From Diploscapter coronatus (taxonomy: Eukaryota; Nematoda; Chromadorea; Rhabditida; Rhabditidae), in contig OZ038422.1 in the NCBI GenBank assembly GCA_964036155.1, positions 76,593,201 through 76,657,200 on the forward strand: DNA of 64,000 nt, read 5' to 3'. Of this stretch, positions 53,227 to 64,000 are shown in pieces. How positions within the stretch are numbered: position 1 is the stretch's first letter; every line of letters begins with the position of its first letter. Below the pieces are notes generated by a model that was not told where the DNA came from, searched no databases, and saw only the letters and a program-made list of their open reading frames with translations. The position numbers and the translations under genes are program-made.

Positions 53227-53820
53227 TCAGGTCGCCTTCTGTTCGTACAGAGCCGAGTTGATGAAACGGAAAAGCGGATCCACGCATTTGTAGTAAATAA
53301 ACTTGAAGCCCTGTGTCTGTGGCAGGTAGAGGTACATCAGAAAGAACGCCTACAAATCAATCAATTATTCCCGTTTTATTTTTTAAAGAAGTCCATGAAA
53401 TGCCGTAGTTTTATCGGCATGGTCAATTCTTTCTTCCTTTTCAATAAGGGCGAAAGACCACACCCAGGAAATTATGCGGCTTGCAAGCAGCATATTTTAC
53501 CCTGACGATGAAGTAGAAGGGCACGAGCTCGAAGAAGAAGTCCATCAGACTGAGCACGCCGAACACCGTCCAGTAGATCAGTCAGTGTGTCGTCTGACGT
53601 ATCGACGGAGCGAATCGCCTAAAATTTTACCATTTTTTCCTGATTAACTTAATTTCTCGAGTAATTTTACTCTTTGCAATACACACGGCGACATTGCAGA
53701 CAAGCCATTTTATTCGAAACGCACCACAACGCTGGCGTATGCGGAATAGATGAAAGCGACCATGTTGCAGAAGAACTCGACCGGTCCCTACACAACCAGG
53801 ATCAGCACGTAGAGCCCCAG
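53227..53820 (-). pseudogene. REEP5/Yop1-type (TB2/DP1/HVA22) pseudogene
   Basis: Three exon-like blocks read on the minus strand: about 53715-53820, about 53502-53620 and 53227-53349. They encode family landmarks: FFCNMVAFIYSAYAS, then LIYWTVFGVLSLMDFFFE followed by LVPFYF, then AFFLMYLYLPQTQG and YYKCVDPLF. REEP5/Yop1 proteins are reticulon-like hairpin proteins that shape tubular endoplasmic reticulum. Two in-frame stops break it. A TAG lies at 53788-53790 in the first hairpin. A TGA at 53582-53584 falls where the family has tryptophan (the W before L-x-YW). No N-terminal exon was found in the short gap to the next gene. Both stops are single-base changes from sense codons, so sequence error cannot be excluded, but two of them plus a missing start favour a pseudogene. 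Confidence 0.75.
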
Positions 53821-54256
53821 CTGAAAATCGTGAATTATTTCAACGACCTCTGACAAATTTTTGAAGACTAGTTCAAAGAAGATCAATAGGAAATTTTGAA
53901 CATTTTGACGGAAGATCAGTGGTAATATTTGTTTGCTGAAAAGTTCGTGCTAAAGGACTAAAAAATACCACAGCTTTTTCATTAATTTCCATCAAGGATT
54001 TGAACATGCCTTGTGTCCAGTCTTTATCTATTCTTTGTTGGAGGCTCACCCTATTCCTTTATTCAATCCGCTTTCTTCCTCTCCGCCTTTGATTTTTCCA
54101 TACTACTCTATTATCTTTGTTTCTCTGCCTCTCTTGCATTCGACGTCACTTCCCGCGAAAATCGAGAATTCAAATCATTCCCCGCTTTTCTCAATACCAA
54201 TTTCGATTTTTGCTTAAACTATTGATTTTTTCCGAAAGTGATCGATTTTTCAGCAA
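53821..54256. other. Upstream region of the DEP-domain gene
   Basis: A CT-rich stretch at about 54015-54190 precedes the acceptor ATTTTTCAG ending at 54253, three bases before the ATG. That is a very short leader and fits spliced-leader addition. Confidence 0.55.
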
Positions 54257-55888
54257 ATGAGCAGTTCGGGGATCTCGCTGCGCAACCATCGCAGGCTGGC
54301 AGAGGAGGGCAGCGATGCGTCTGTGGAAGCCGCCTCTGTAAATTCGAATGCAAGTTCCAATGTCTCTGCGAGTAGGCCCAGCTCGGCCGTGTATTTGAGT
54401 TTCGGACAGAAGGAGCAGTTCTCTAGCAAGGAATTGGTAGGGATGTTTCTTCAAGCAAATTTTCAAAGCTTCCCTCTAAATTCCCCCATTTTATCACAAT
54501 TTTTCTGAAACTTTCAATCAACATTGTTCTTTTCTCCTCAAACTTTAGAACCCTACATTCATCTTCAAATTGGATTGAGAATTTTAGACAAAATTATTTT
54601 TAAAAAAATCGGAAAAACACAGAAAAATTTCAGTACAAGAAAATTGTGGTGGATTTCCAAGAGTCGATGGCAAAGAAGCGGAACTGGAGATTCTTTGGCG
54701 GCTACGAGACATCTTTCTCCGGAAGGGACGCGGTCGAATACTTGCTGCTCAACCTAGGCAGATTCGTCAGCAACGAGGTGCAAGTACAGCGGTTAGTTGT
54801 TTTGCTTTTTTGTTTTTAGTTTGTCCTTCAAAGTTCAAAAATCGAGTTTCTTGGAAAGTTTATAATTTTGATGAAAAATGGTTGATAAAGAAAAATCCAC
54901 TTGTGAAATTTTTGTCTACGAATTTGATATTTCAGCAAAATGGAGGAAGATAGCGTGGATAAGAGATCAATTTGTGATTGTGTTCGAAAAATTTTTGCTA
55001 AAAGATAGCAAATTTGATCTTTCAGAAGAAACTGCACCCTACTTCTGCAGAAGTTCATCGACATGAAAGTGATGGAGCCCTGCACGGATCGAGACAGAGG
55101 ATCCTTTTCGGAAGACAAGACTTACAAACTACACTCGGGAACTCCTTTTGGATTTGATAGCCCGAGTAGGAGTGGAAGGTTGGTAGATTTTGCAAAATTC
55201 GAGTTCACTAAAAATCTAAAAACTACCTTCTTTTAAAAGAATATCAGAAAGATATGATGATTAAATATTATTTTTACAAGTAACAGTTAAAAATTCAATC
55301 CTTCTAATAGCGATATTTTTCAAGGGATATCATAGAAAAGATGAAATTATATTTCTAGAAAGGTTAGAAAATCTTTTTTTACAAGGGTTTAAAAAATCTT
55401 AAATGAATAATAATTTTCAGCAATCCCAATCTGTCCGAGCACATCAGGATGAATGAATCCCATGGTTCTTCTTCGAACGGCGATCTGTCTCTGCTGAATC
55501 AGTCGAATCTGGTCGCCTCTCGTCGCTCGCGACTCTCCATTTCGCATGGAAATCTCTCTTCCATCGCCGCTGATTCTAATAACAGGTGGGAATTTATAAA
55601 TGTTTAAATTTCTGACTAAAAATGTGATAGGTTTTCAATAAAGCTCGTCAATGACTCTGAAAATCTCAAATGTACTCTACCTACAAAAGTCATGATTAAA
55701 TAATGCTTGAACCCGGAATTAAAATTATTTCAAAGGTTTTAAAAATGAGTCCATTTTCAGTGGAGCAAACACTGCCGCTTCACGAAGATCGATGCAAACT
55801 CGCAGACAAGCACTTCTGCAGCAGAAAAATAACGTCGAAATTAGCAGTCATGCGGACGGGAATGGGATCAGCGTACCGTTCACGTGAG

Positions 55889-55927
<39 letters not shown>

Positions 55928-58900
55928 TTAATTTTTAAGAGGTAAATTCAGTTGCGCCGAAAGTTCCCGTCGTCCCAATCAACCTCCTCTGGTGAGCAGC
56001 CAGACATACGAGAATTGGTCGGTGGACGATAAAAGTACCGATGGAAATAATGGGGAAGGAGAAAAGGAGGACAACAAGGAGAATTTCTACTCGGCACTCA
56101 ATTTGTTCGGCAGAAGGAAATCTAAGGATTGTGCCAGGCCTAAGGTTAGAAGTGCAGTATCTCTTCCACAGATTTGCAACTTTTTCGAAAATTGTCAACC
56201 GCAACGGCGGCTATTTTGCAAGTCTGGTCTTCTAAATAAACTTTTAAGAAGAAAGTTAAAAATATAACTCGTTTCAATCAGAAATACTTTATTTTCTTCA
56301 ATTGACGATCTCCTTTAAAAAGAATTAAAATAGAAGCCCCGCTTCTTCAACTTTAGAAGATATGACAGTTTTAGAATTTACTGTTTTAAATTTTCAGACT
56401 CCCGAACTTGTGCCTAAAACCTCGAACAAATCCGACAGCCGCTTTCCGATTTTGTTCAGAAAACCTTCCCTGAAGAGAAATAGCAGCATTCAGGATAAGT
56501 CGGTTGGAACGGTATGTTTTTTTCTTTAAATTTTTAAAATCATATCCTTCCATTTTAAGTCTGCTTTATTCAAATATTTTAAAAACGCAGAATTTTGCAA
56601 AAAAAAATGTATGGTAAATGAAAAATATGTTGTACTCGAATGAAAATGGTAAAAATGAATACTTCTCTGTACTCTATTTTGCTACAAATAAATAGGAAAT
56701 TGATAAAGAATATATTTATTAAAATTTGCAGCCCATAATGGAACCGTCCCGCCCTGCCAGTCGTTGTGGCAATGACGTCTCTCCCTTCTCAGGCCTTCTG
56801 CCAACGACAAACCCTCCTCCCAGACCCCGTCTGCTCAACTCCTTCCATGCAACCCCCACTGATTCGGTTGGGTCTGTTAATGTAGGTTTTTTTTACTTTT
56901 TATGACTTAAAAACATTTCCTCTAAGTTATTTTTAGCTCCGCCCTACACCTTGCATCAAACTGACTGATCTGGACGAGATGAGAATGTGGAAAAGTGCTT
57001 GGATTGAATGGTGTGATTTACTATTTTTAAAAAAATTTATTTTATTAAAGTTCATGCAATTTTTAGAGAAATAACTCTAAATAAAACCTTACGTAGGGCC
57101 ATTTTTCTATTTTCTAGTCTGTCAATAGATCTTTCCGAGTTTTTAAAGTTCATATAGAATATTGAAGACACATAGTTCTGACAAGAAGTTGAAAAAGGGT
57201 CATTATTTCGTTTTTTTTCAGTTTGTCAAAATACCTCTCCGAGTCGGAAGTGAATTCGATCAGGAACGGCGGCTGGCCGCTCAACGAGAAGAATCTGAAA
57301 TGGAACGCAGAGCAGTACGAGTCGAGTGGTATGACGAGGGCACAGTGGACCGAGCAGGGCAAGGATCAGGGTAATTTTTTTCGTTAATTTTCTAAAAATA
57401 AAATTCTAAAAAATCTAAAATTTTCTATGAAAAATGGAGAATTTCGAATTTTTACACAAGTCTTCACAAAAATTTAAAAACAATATTGTTCCATTAAAGA
57501 TGGAAAAATTTCGAAATTTTACCACTAGCTTCGAAAAATTTGGCATTTTTAAAGAAAAAAAAAAGCGCTAAAAATAAGATAACTCGTTTTCAGCCCTCTT
57601 CTCCTCATCCGTGATCAGCGCGATGAACTTCCTGACCCACTATCCCCGAATCAACAAAGAGAAAATGCTCTATTACGGAGAGAATCAGCAGTTGGACATG
57701 TTCAAGACGATGTGTAAACAGATGGAATTGGAAGAACCGCTTCTTACTGCTGCAGGTACCGCATTCATGAATAACTTACCTCCTGATAAGCTAGAGTATC
57801 AATTGTAGATATTTATTGAAATTTAGAAAAGCAGAATTAGGAAAGAGTTTAACTTTAAATGCTTTTATGAATTTGACTACAGAAGGCCGATTCCTGCTGT
57901 CCATCCTCAGACCGAATTCGTCGACTTCCATCAGCAGGAATTCGTTCGACGATGAATCCTCTCTGTCCAGCGACGCGACTGATCTCAACTTCTCGCCTCC
58001 TGATTTTGGAAATGAACCTGAAAAGGAGGTACATTTTTTCAAAATTATCATATATTTTAAAAATAACGTTCTTGCAATAATAATTTTCAGTAGACCAGAT
58101 TGTTTAGGTTTAGAAGAAGGTATAGTGAGTACTTTCAAGAAATTTTCTGTGTATCAGAATTTGAAGAATGCGTATAGTTAATTTTCAGAAAGGACTCTTG
58201 AGCATTTCCCCAGCGAGTACATTCGGCTTCGGCCGCACCCCCAGACATAATGACTCGTCCCTGGTTCGCGTCAACAGACTGGATGGAGTGCAGATCGCGT
58301 TCCGAATGGATGAAAACGCTTCGGACGAGGACAAGAACAGGACTGCGTTTTCCGCTAGGCGAGATTTTTGTTCAAATTGAATTTTTTTAATAATAAAATT
58401 TTGAATTTATTTTTTTATTTTTGAATATTTATCTTTTTCAGCTCTAACGCAATGCATTCTGGCTCTAACAGAGTTAGCATCAACAATCCGAAGGTTCCTG
58501 TTAGGAAGCTCTGTAGGTTTTCAGATTTATTTACAAAGATGAAAAATGCTATTTGACAAATTAAAATTCCAGACTCCCCACCTCGTTACGAAGATGTGGT
58601 GCGTCTTCCTGGCGTGCGGCAGACGGCCGAATTGGACAGAAAGTTGAAGGACTTGAATATTTCTCGTGAGTTCAATCAGATTTCTCCGTTATCTTCACCC
58701 TTTATTTACAAATTTACTCTCTTCCCAAATCGAAAAAAAAAATCTTTACATCAACTCGTTCCGCCTGTAACTCCTTTCTATCTCCACCCGCGTCGCGATA
58801 TCACTCTCCCATTGGTTAAGGATAGGAAGGAACGCAGAGGATGTGTCTTTTCCAAGGAGTTAAAGAAAACGAGTAATGATGGATAAGGCAGCAAGCTGAT

Positions 58901-61056
58901 GAAGGTGTTTTCAATTTGGGAAGAGTAATTTCATAGTAAGAAATAATCTATGATGAAATGCTCTGTCAAGCTCAGGTAATCTTTTTCTTTGCTTCTATTT
59001 ATTTAGAAAATTGAGAAACATGGACAAGAAAATCTTAATTTTTAAAACTTTATCTTTACCGCTGACTTTCAGCCAACCTGCCCTCGTCGGTGTCCCCCTT
59101 TTCGTCCTCGTACCAGACTTGCCCCTCGACCAGAAACACTCCCCGCTCCTTCGCCTCTCCTCTGTCCGTCCAGGACAACCATCATCCCAGTGCTAGATCA
59201 TCGTTGCAGACCTCGTCTCCGAAGGAAATTCGAATTCCAATTACTGAATTTTCGGGTAATCATAATTACAGTGGAAGTAGTGTCTGTCTCCTTCAAAGGC
59301 TTATCATCTTTTCCTCTAAACTATGAAATTTTCAAAGAGAAAATTGCGCACGAGTTGTATAAACTAAAAAAGAAAGATGAATAAATTTAGAATTTGGAAG
59401 GAAAATTTCCTATAAAATTTCTTTCAGATCTCTTCAAAAACTCCACTTTGCCAGTCGGGTGTGCCTCTTTGTCCGCAGCGGCTCTGTTGCTTCTGTCGAT
59501 AGACCACACTCGTAGGCGCAGGTATCAAATTCACCATTTTAACCATGAATTAAAATTTGAGCATCATTCAAATTCTGAATTCAATATTAAAGTTAAATCT
59601 GAACTAGAAAATAAGTTTGATTTGAGACTGCAATTCGGCATAAAGAACCTGTCGATGATCACCACGAATTACTGCCTGAAATTGGACCCAAATGGGGAGG
59701 CCAAATCACAAGGAGTTAGCGAGGAGAATCGATATATGGTAGGGGGATCTTCGATTTTTACTCACAACTTGATTTTTTTCTGGAAAAGACTGCTTTTTTC
59801 CTCTTTTTGCGATTTGATAAGAAAAATTTAGATAATATCTCGTACGTACAAATTTTCAAACGTATGATGAAAATCTTATATCATCAAAGAAAAACTTCAA
59901 CATTTATGATTTTAAAGATAAAAATCCAATCTTTAGGTGCTCTACAACCTGTCCCGTGTCGTTGTGCCCTCTTCCGGCCCATCCGAACTGGCTTCTCCAT
60001 CCTCTGCCTCGGAATCGCACCTCTCGTTTCCCGACTCGGTCCGACTAGCCGCTCTGCTCATCGACAACCTCAAGCCGCTGCTGCTCGACAAGACCATCTG
60101 CATCACCATTCAGAACTTCGCTAAGGCTAAGGTCGAACATCGAATTTGCAAATTATAGTTCGAAACGAGACATTTCGTTAAGGCTAAGATCGCATCTAAT
60201 TTCGAGTTTTTTTTTTTTTTTAAGAAAATAACATTTCAAGAAGAAATATCGGATCTTCGAGAAAATGTATCTTTTTCCTTTTTTCGAACAATTCTAGACA
60301 TGTCAAAATTAATTTTTAAATTTCCAAGTTCAGACCTCACATTTTTGGAGATTGGAACATTGCAACAAATTTATTTCAGATGGACGATTTCATTCTGAAG
60401 AAGACGGAGGCCGAAAGAGAGGGAATCGCACAAATCACTCAGCCCTTCTGCAAGACTGTTTCGGTGAGAAAATAGTGATTTTTGTAAAGTTATTGATTAT
60501 TTTCAGCCGAGCACCTACGAGGCGCAGAAGAGCGATGACAAGCCGCTGTACGAGTTGCTTGACTTCTTCCTGAACGATCAGAAAATGAAACCGGCTGTCA
60601 AGTTGGAGAAACTCAAGGAGGTCGGGAAAATCAATAATTGTTAAAATTTTATTGGATTCATAACTTTTTCTGTGAAGCCTCTTCTCAGATAATATTTTGT
60701 AGAAAAAAATGATAATTCCAATAATTTCATCAATATTCTTAATTTCTAGTTCATAGATCTTTTTCTAGATATTTCTGAAGAAAATAAGTTTTTTTTTTCC
60801 AAAATACATGGAGTTTCAGTTTAATCTCTCAAACTTAACAAGTTCTTCTAACGAAATTCAATAAAAATGAAGAAAAAATGATTTTCAGTTCAAACGCCTT
60901 TACCCGCACATCTACAAGGAGAGATTCCCACAGTGCTCTCCTCCATCTTCTTCGTCCGCCATTTCCGCTGCGATCGATGACCCGATCACCCAATTGGAGA
61001 GGCAAGTCACCACCAGTGAGGGAGGCATTTTGGCCAAGCTCTTCAAGAGAACCTGA
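54257..61056 (+). CDS. LET-99/DEPDC1-like DEP-domain protein
   Basis: About 22 exons from ATG at 54257 to TGA at 61054-61056 encode roughly 1,060 residues. The DEP domain near residues 60-165 reads YKKIVVDFQESM ... FSGRDAVEYLLLNLGRF ... LLLQKFIDMKVM ... YKLHSG. That is the DEPDC1/LET-99 type, which has a long loop after the first helix. The C-terminal part (LFKNSTLPVGCASLSAAALL ... RRRR-LQFGIKNLSMI ... VRLAALLIDNLKPLLL) resembles the RhoGAP-like fold that follows in these proteins. LET-99 acts in spindle positioning through cortical G-protein signalling in worms; DEPDC1 acts in mitosis in mammals. The middle is Ser/Pro-rich and contains one PPRY motif that could bind a WW domain. One intron uses a GC donor at 58359-58360. 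A (TA)n microsatellite fills an intron near 55890-55925. Confidence 0.85.
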
Positions 61057-62681
61057 AAATCTGATGGCAACCTAGAAAAGTGATCGAAGTGGTTACATCG
61101 TTGCACATGAAACAGTATTAAAATCGTGAAAAATCTTAACTTTACAAAGCCCTATTCTATTTATCATGCAGCTACATTTCAAAATTCCCAAACTGATTCG
61201 AATTCCTGTAGAATTGACTTTTAATCTTTCAACTGTCTTTAGGGTGTGAGCACTTTTCTTCCGATGGTTCAAACTTGAGTACATTTTGAATAAAGATATT
61301 TATTCAAAATTAAGTACTTTTCTACAAAGTTAACGAAAAGAGGTTTTAGAAAAAAAATCTTGAGGTTTAGACACCTGAAAAAGTATTTCTTTTATGATTT
61401 TTTTTAAAGAAAAGTACTCCCATCCTCCATTTTACTACTTCCATATTTCATCTTCTTTCATTCATTTCCCCTTATTCTGGTCTCTCTATGTTATGATTAT
61501 CAATTGAAAATGAGAAAATTACACATTACCATTTTAGTACATACAAACTGATTATCAATTATCATATCTAATGATGAAAATCCTTTCAAATCACTATCAA
61601 TCTCATTTCACTTTTTTCATTTCTAAGGTACAAATTGTACAGAATTTTCAAATTTTGACGAAAATCTTATTCTTTTCAGAAACTAAAAATGTTCGCCCAT
61701 TTCTGGAGCTGATATTGACTATTTACTCAGAATTGACGTTTGTAGCCATGCAGTGCATATTTTAGACAATGAACTATTCCCATGTTTGAAATTTTCAAGC
61801 CAAGTATTTTGTTCCCAGGGCCGGAAACAAAATTTGGGAGGAAAATATCCCCATTCTTCTAGAGAATTAACGAAATTGGCACAGCAATAATACTTTATCC
61901 TGGATTTCTGAGTTCAAGTCAAAATAGATGAAGAATAAGTGAGTCATTTGAAAATCACTGATTTGTAAAATTCGCCCACTTTAGAAAAAAAAAATCTGGA
62001 AAAGATTGAAATTTGCAAAATTGGGCGATTTTTCAAGATCAAATAAATGAGCTGATCAATTCCTCAAAAATCATCAGACCCTAAACAAATATATTCTGCT
62101 AGTAGATTTCACGGGCTTTTAAAAAAGTTCACCAATTTTGGACCAAAATGTAAGGAATGCTGTGAACTCTTCAAAAGCCTAAATTATTATATAAGATAAT
62201 TTAGAAATAATGTGCACATGGTGCAAAAATAGACGAGAAATGAATGAATGAGAGCGGTGGTGTAGAAACCAATCGGTGTATAATTCGAATGAGAAAATAG
62301 ACGGTCAGACAGGGAAGAAGAGGTCTGGGGGTGGTGAGATCTGAAGCGGGAGAAGGGATGAGGGAATAAGACACGATGAATGGGGTGGACATACTGTAGA
62401 AGTCGCCCTGAAATAAAAAATTTCTAAAAAAAAAAAAAAAGCTATCCATAAAGTTTTCAAAATTTGAAGCTCCTAAGAATTTATAAAAATTTTCGAACCT
62501 ATCGTTTTCCGAAGAAATTGAAAGTTGGTAATTTCTACAAAATAAATTGAATGTCCTTTTTGACCATCATATAGTGTGCAAGTGAAATAAAGCTGATAGA
62601 ATTTAAAAAAAAATTAAATTTCAGGAATTTAAAAAGATACGATTTTGGATGTAAGTCATTTACAAAGAAAAGACCCTGAAT
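61057..62681. other. Spacer between convergent DEP-domain and terminal genes
   Basis: AT-rich, 1.6 kb. AATAAA signals for the DEP-domain gene are near 61288. Purine-rich tract at 62320-62370. No gene supported. Confidence 0.5.
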
Positions 62682-64000
62682 TTAGTCCTCATCGAGGTTG
62701 AGGCGACGCATGGAAACGGGAGTGCGGAGACGGGCGGATCTGCGCAGCTGCTGCGTGGGCGTGTTCGAGTCGATCTGGTTACGGGTTCTCCTCTTCTTTT
62801 TCGATCCTTTGGAATTAGCTGCCTTGGACTGTACGGTTGCATTTTCGTCGTTGTCGTCATTCTGTTGTCCCGACGTCGACGGCAATTCTTCGTCATCGGC
62901 TTCGGCAGCGGGCGTCGTAGGCAGAGATTTGAATTGCTGAAATTCGTCTTTTTAAATTAAAACAAAAATAAGCTCACTTTTCCAGATATTTTGAAATTCT
63001 TGTAATTCTTTTTGATTCAGAAAATCTATCTTTTGAGATAATTTTCTAGGTTTAAAAACTCAGATTTTTTTCCAAAAATAAAAAAAACCTGTGCAATATC
63101 GTCAGTGTCGCTCTGTTGCTCCCAGTCCTCTTCGACTACTTTTTTCACCTCAGTCTTCAGATTCTCTTTGACGTCGTCAGTGCCGGTCGACTCCCTCTGT
63201 TCCTCGATCGAAGAGAAACGCAGCTGCTTTCTGCCGGTGCGGCGAAGCTCCTGAAAAACCATATTTATTTATTCTAAAAAATAAATAAAATCAATGAAAT
63301 CTTTCAACATCATTCCTTTTCTAGTTCAGAATTCCAGAGATTTTCCAATGAGACCTTGCGAGAATTGAATTAAACAAAATTTAACATCGAATTTTTTCTT
63401 CACTTTCTGACCTGATTTGCTTGGAGGAGGATTTTTCTTCCCGGCAGAGGCGTGGATGTCTGAATTGTAGCGGGATCGAGAGGGACGGTCTTCTTGATGC
63501 TGCCGAGCAGATTCGAGCTGCTAGCCGCTTCGGAAGACGTCTTCAAGAAGTCCAGTGCCTGCAAAATCAAATTTTATGCGTTTTAGAAAAATAATATATA
63601 CCATTTTCCTTTCCTCATCACTCGCGTCGAAGATGTTGATTCCGAGAGGCAGCAGAGTGTTGGTCTCGTGCTGACGACGAGCACGCAGCGAGGGGCGCTG
63701 AAATAAAGTAATTGAAAGATTATTTTTCAAAGCTTTTCTGGATAGGTTTAGGAAGACGTTTTTTTCATATCAACTATTTTCCTATATTTTGGTCACCCGA
63801 AAATAGCAGGTATGTAATCATTTTCACCTCGTAAGTTTGATTCAATTTATTGCTGTGATTTTGTAGAAAATATAAAAATTCTCAACCCCAGTAGTTCGAT
63901 TGTCCGGCGTCGGATCATTCCTGCCGAAGGCATTGGACATGAGGCTGGGTCTTCCAGTGGGACGGGTCAGAAACCCAAGTCCCATGCCGGTGCTGCTGAC
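62682..64000 (-). CDS. Unidentified basic nuclear-type protein (5' end outside window)
   Basis: Exons 63887-64000, 63602-63697, 63412-63558, 63089-63250 and 62682-62936 join in phase 0 throughout and end at TAG, 62682-62684 on the minus strand. I do not recognise the family. The visible part has about 250 residues, Ser/Thr- and charge-rich and probably disordered. A basic cluster KKKRRTR near the end looks like a nuclear localisation signal, and the final 20 residues are Arg-rich before an acidic LDED tail. Possible short motifs are LLPLGINIFDASDEERK and GRKILL. Several Ser/Thr-Pro sites (TPLP, TPTQ) suggest phosphorylation. The first exon runs off the window edge, so domain content upstream is unknown. 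Confidence 0.75.

Noticed and set aside
53122..53505. 127-codon plus-strand frame
   Set aside because: Antisense to the REEP-type exon on the minus strand, which carries the real family motifs.
55890..55925. (TA)n tract
   Set aside because: Ordinary intronic microsatellite.

Overview
The window is nuclear DNA from a nematode. Almost every intron is short, AT-rich and ends in TTTCAG, TTTTAG or CCAG. Several start codons sit just downstream of a lone acceptor with no upstream coding exon, which is the footprint of spliced-leader trans-splicing. One gene resembles a nematode-restricted chondroitin-proteoglycan family. I cannot name the species. A full polyhomeotic protein, which Caenorhabditis is not thought to have, and very intron-dense genes argue against Caenorhabditis. 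All exon models are hand-spliced; exon ends and phases were checked in most of the genes.

Layout. 1-975 (+): end of a Kelch-repeat gene. About 1292-2538 (-): MACPF fragment resembling MPEG1/perforin-2, probably decayed. 4335-7025 (+): beta-tubulin, followed closely by a five-helix membrane protein (7684-9695), a cysteine-rich secreted protein (10290-11749) and an achaete-scute-type bHLH factor (12515-13871). 15215-18488 (-): Fizzy-related/Cdh1, the APC/C activator. 21414-25000 (-): polyhomeotic-like protein with glutamine-rich N-terminus, HD1 motif, FCS zinc finger and SAM domain. 26646-37494 (+): XRN1, the cytoplasmic 5'-3' exoribonuclease, about 1,780 residues in some 40 exons. 38763-40795 (-): prohibitin-2. 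42086-44273 (-): SLC22-like transporter. 46804-47739 and 50334-50772 (-): two small secreted proteins. 53227-53820 (-): REEP/Yop1-type pseudogene. 54257-61056 (+): LET-99/DEPDC1-like DEP-domain protein. 62682 to the window end (-): unidentified basic nuclear-type protein, 5' partial.

Most named genes are housekeeping, cytoskeletal or cell-cycle genes (tubulin, Cdh1, XRN1, prohibitin, DEPDC1/LET-99), with one chromatin regulator and one proneural-type factor. Apart from possible co-transcription of the tubulin and the membrane protein, they do not form one pathway.

Two signals cross gene boundaries. First, at least four introns in four conserved genes can only be spliced with GC-AG borders. 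Second, introns and spacers carry many short inverted repeats (MITE-like or hairpin elements), including a family with at least five copies sharing a CTGCTC-ATTGCTAAA arm.
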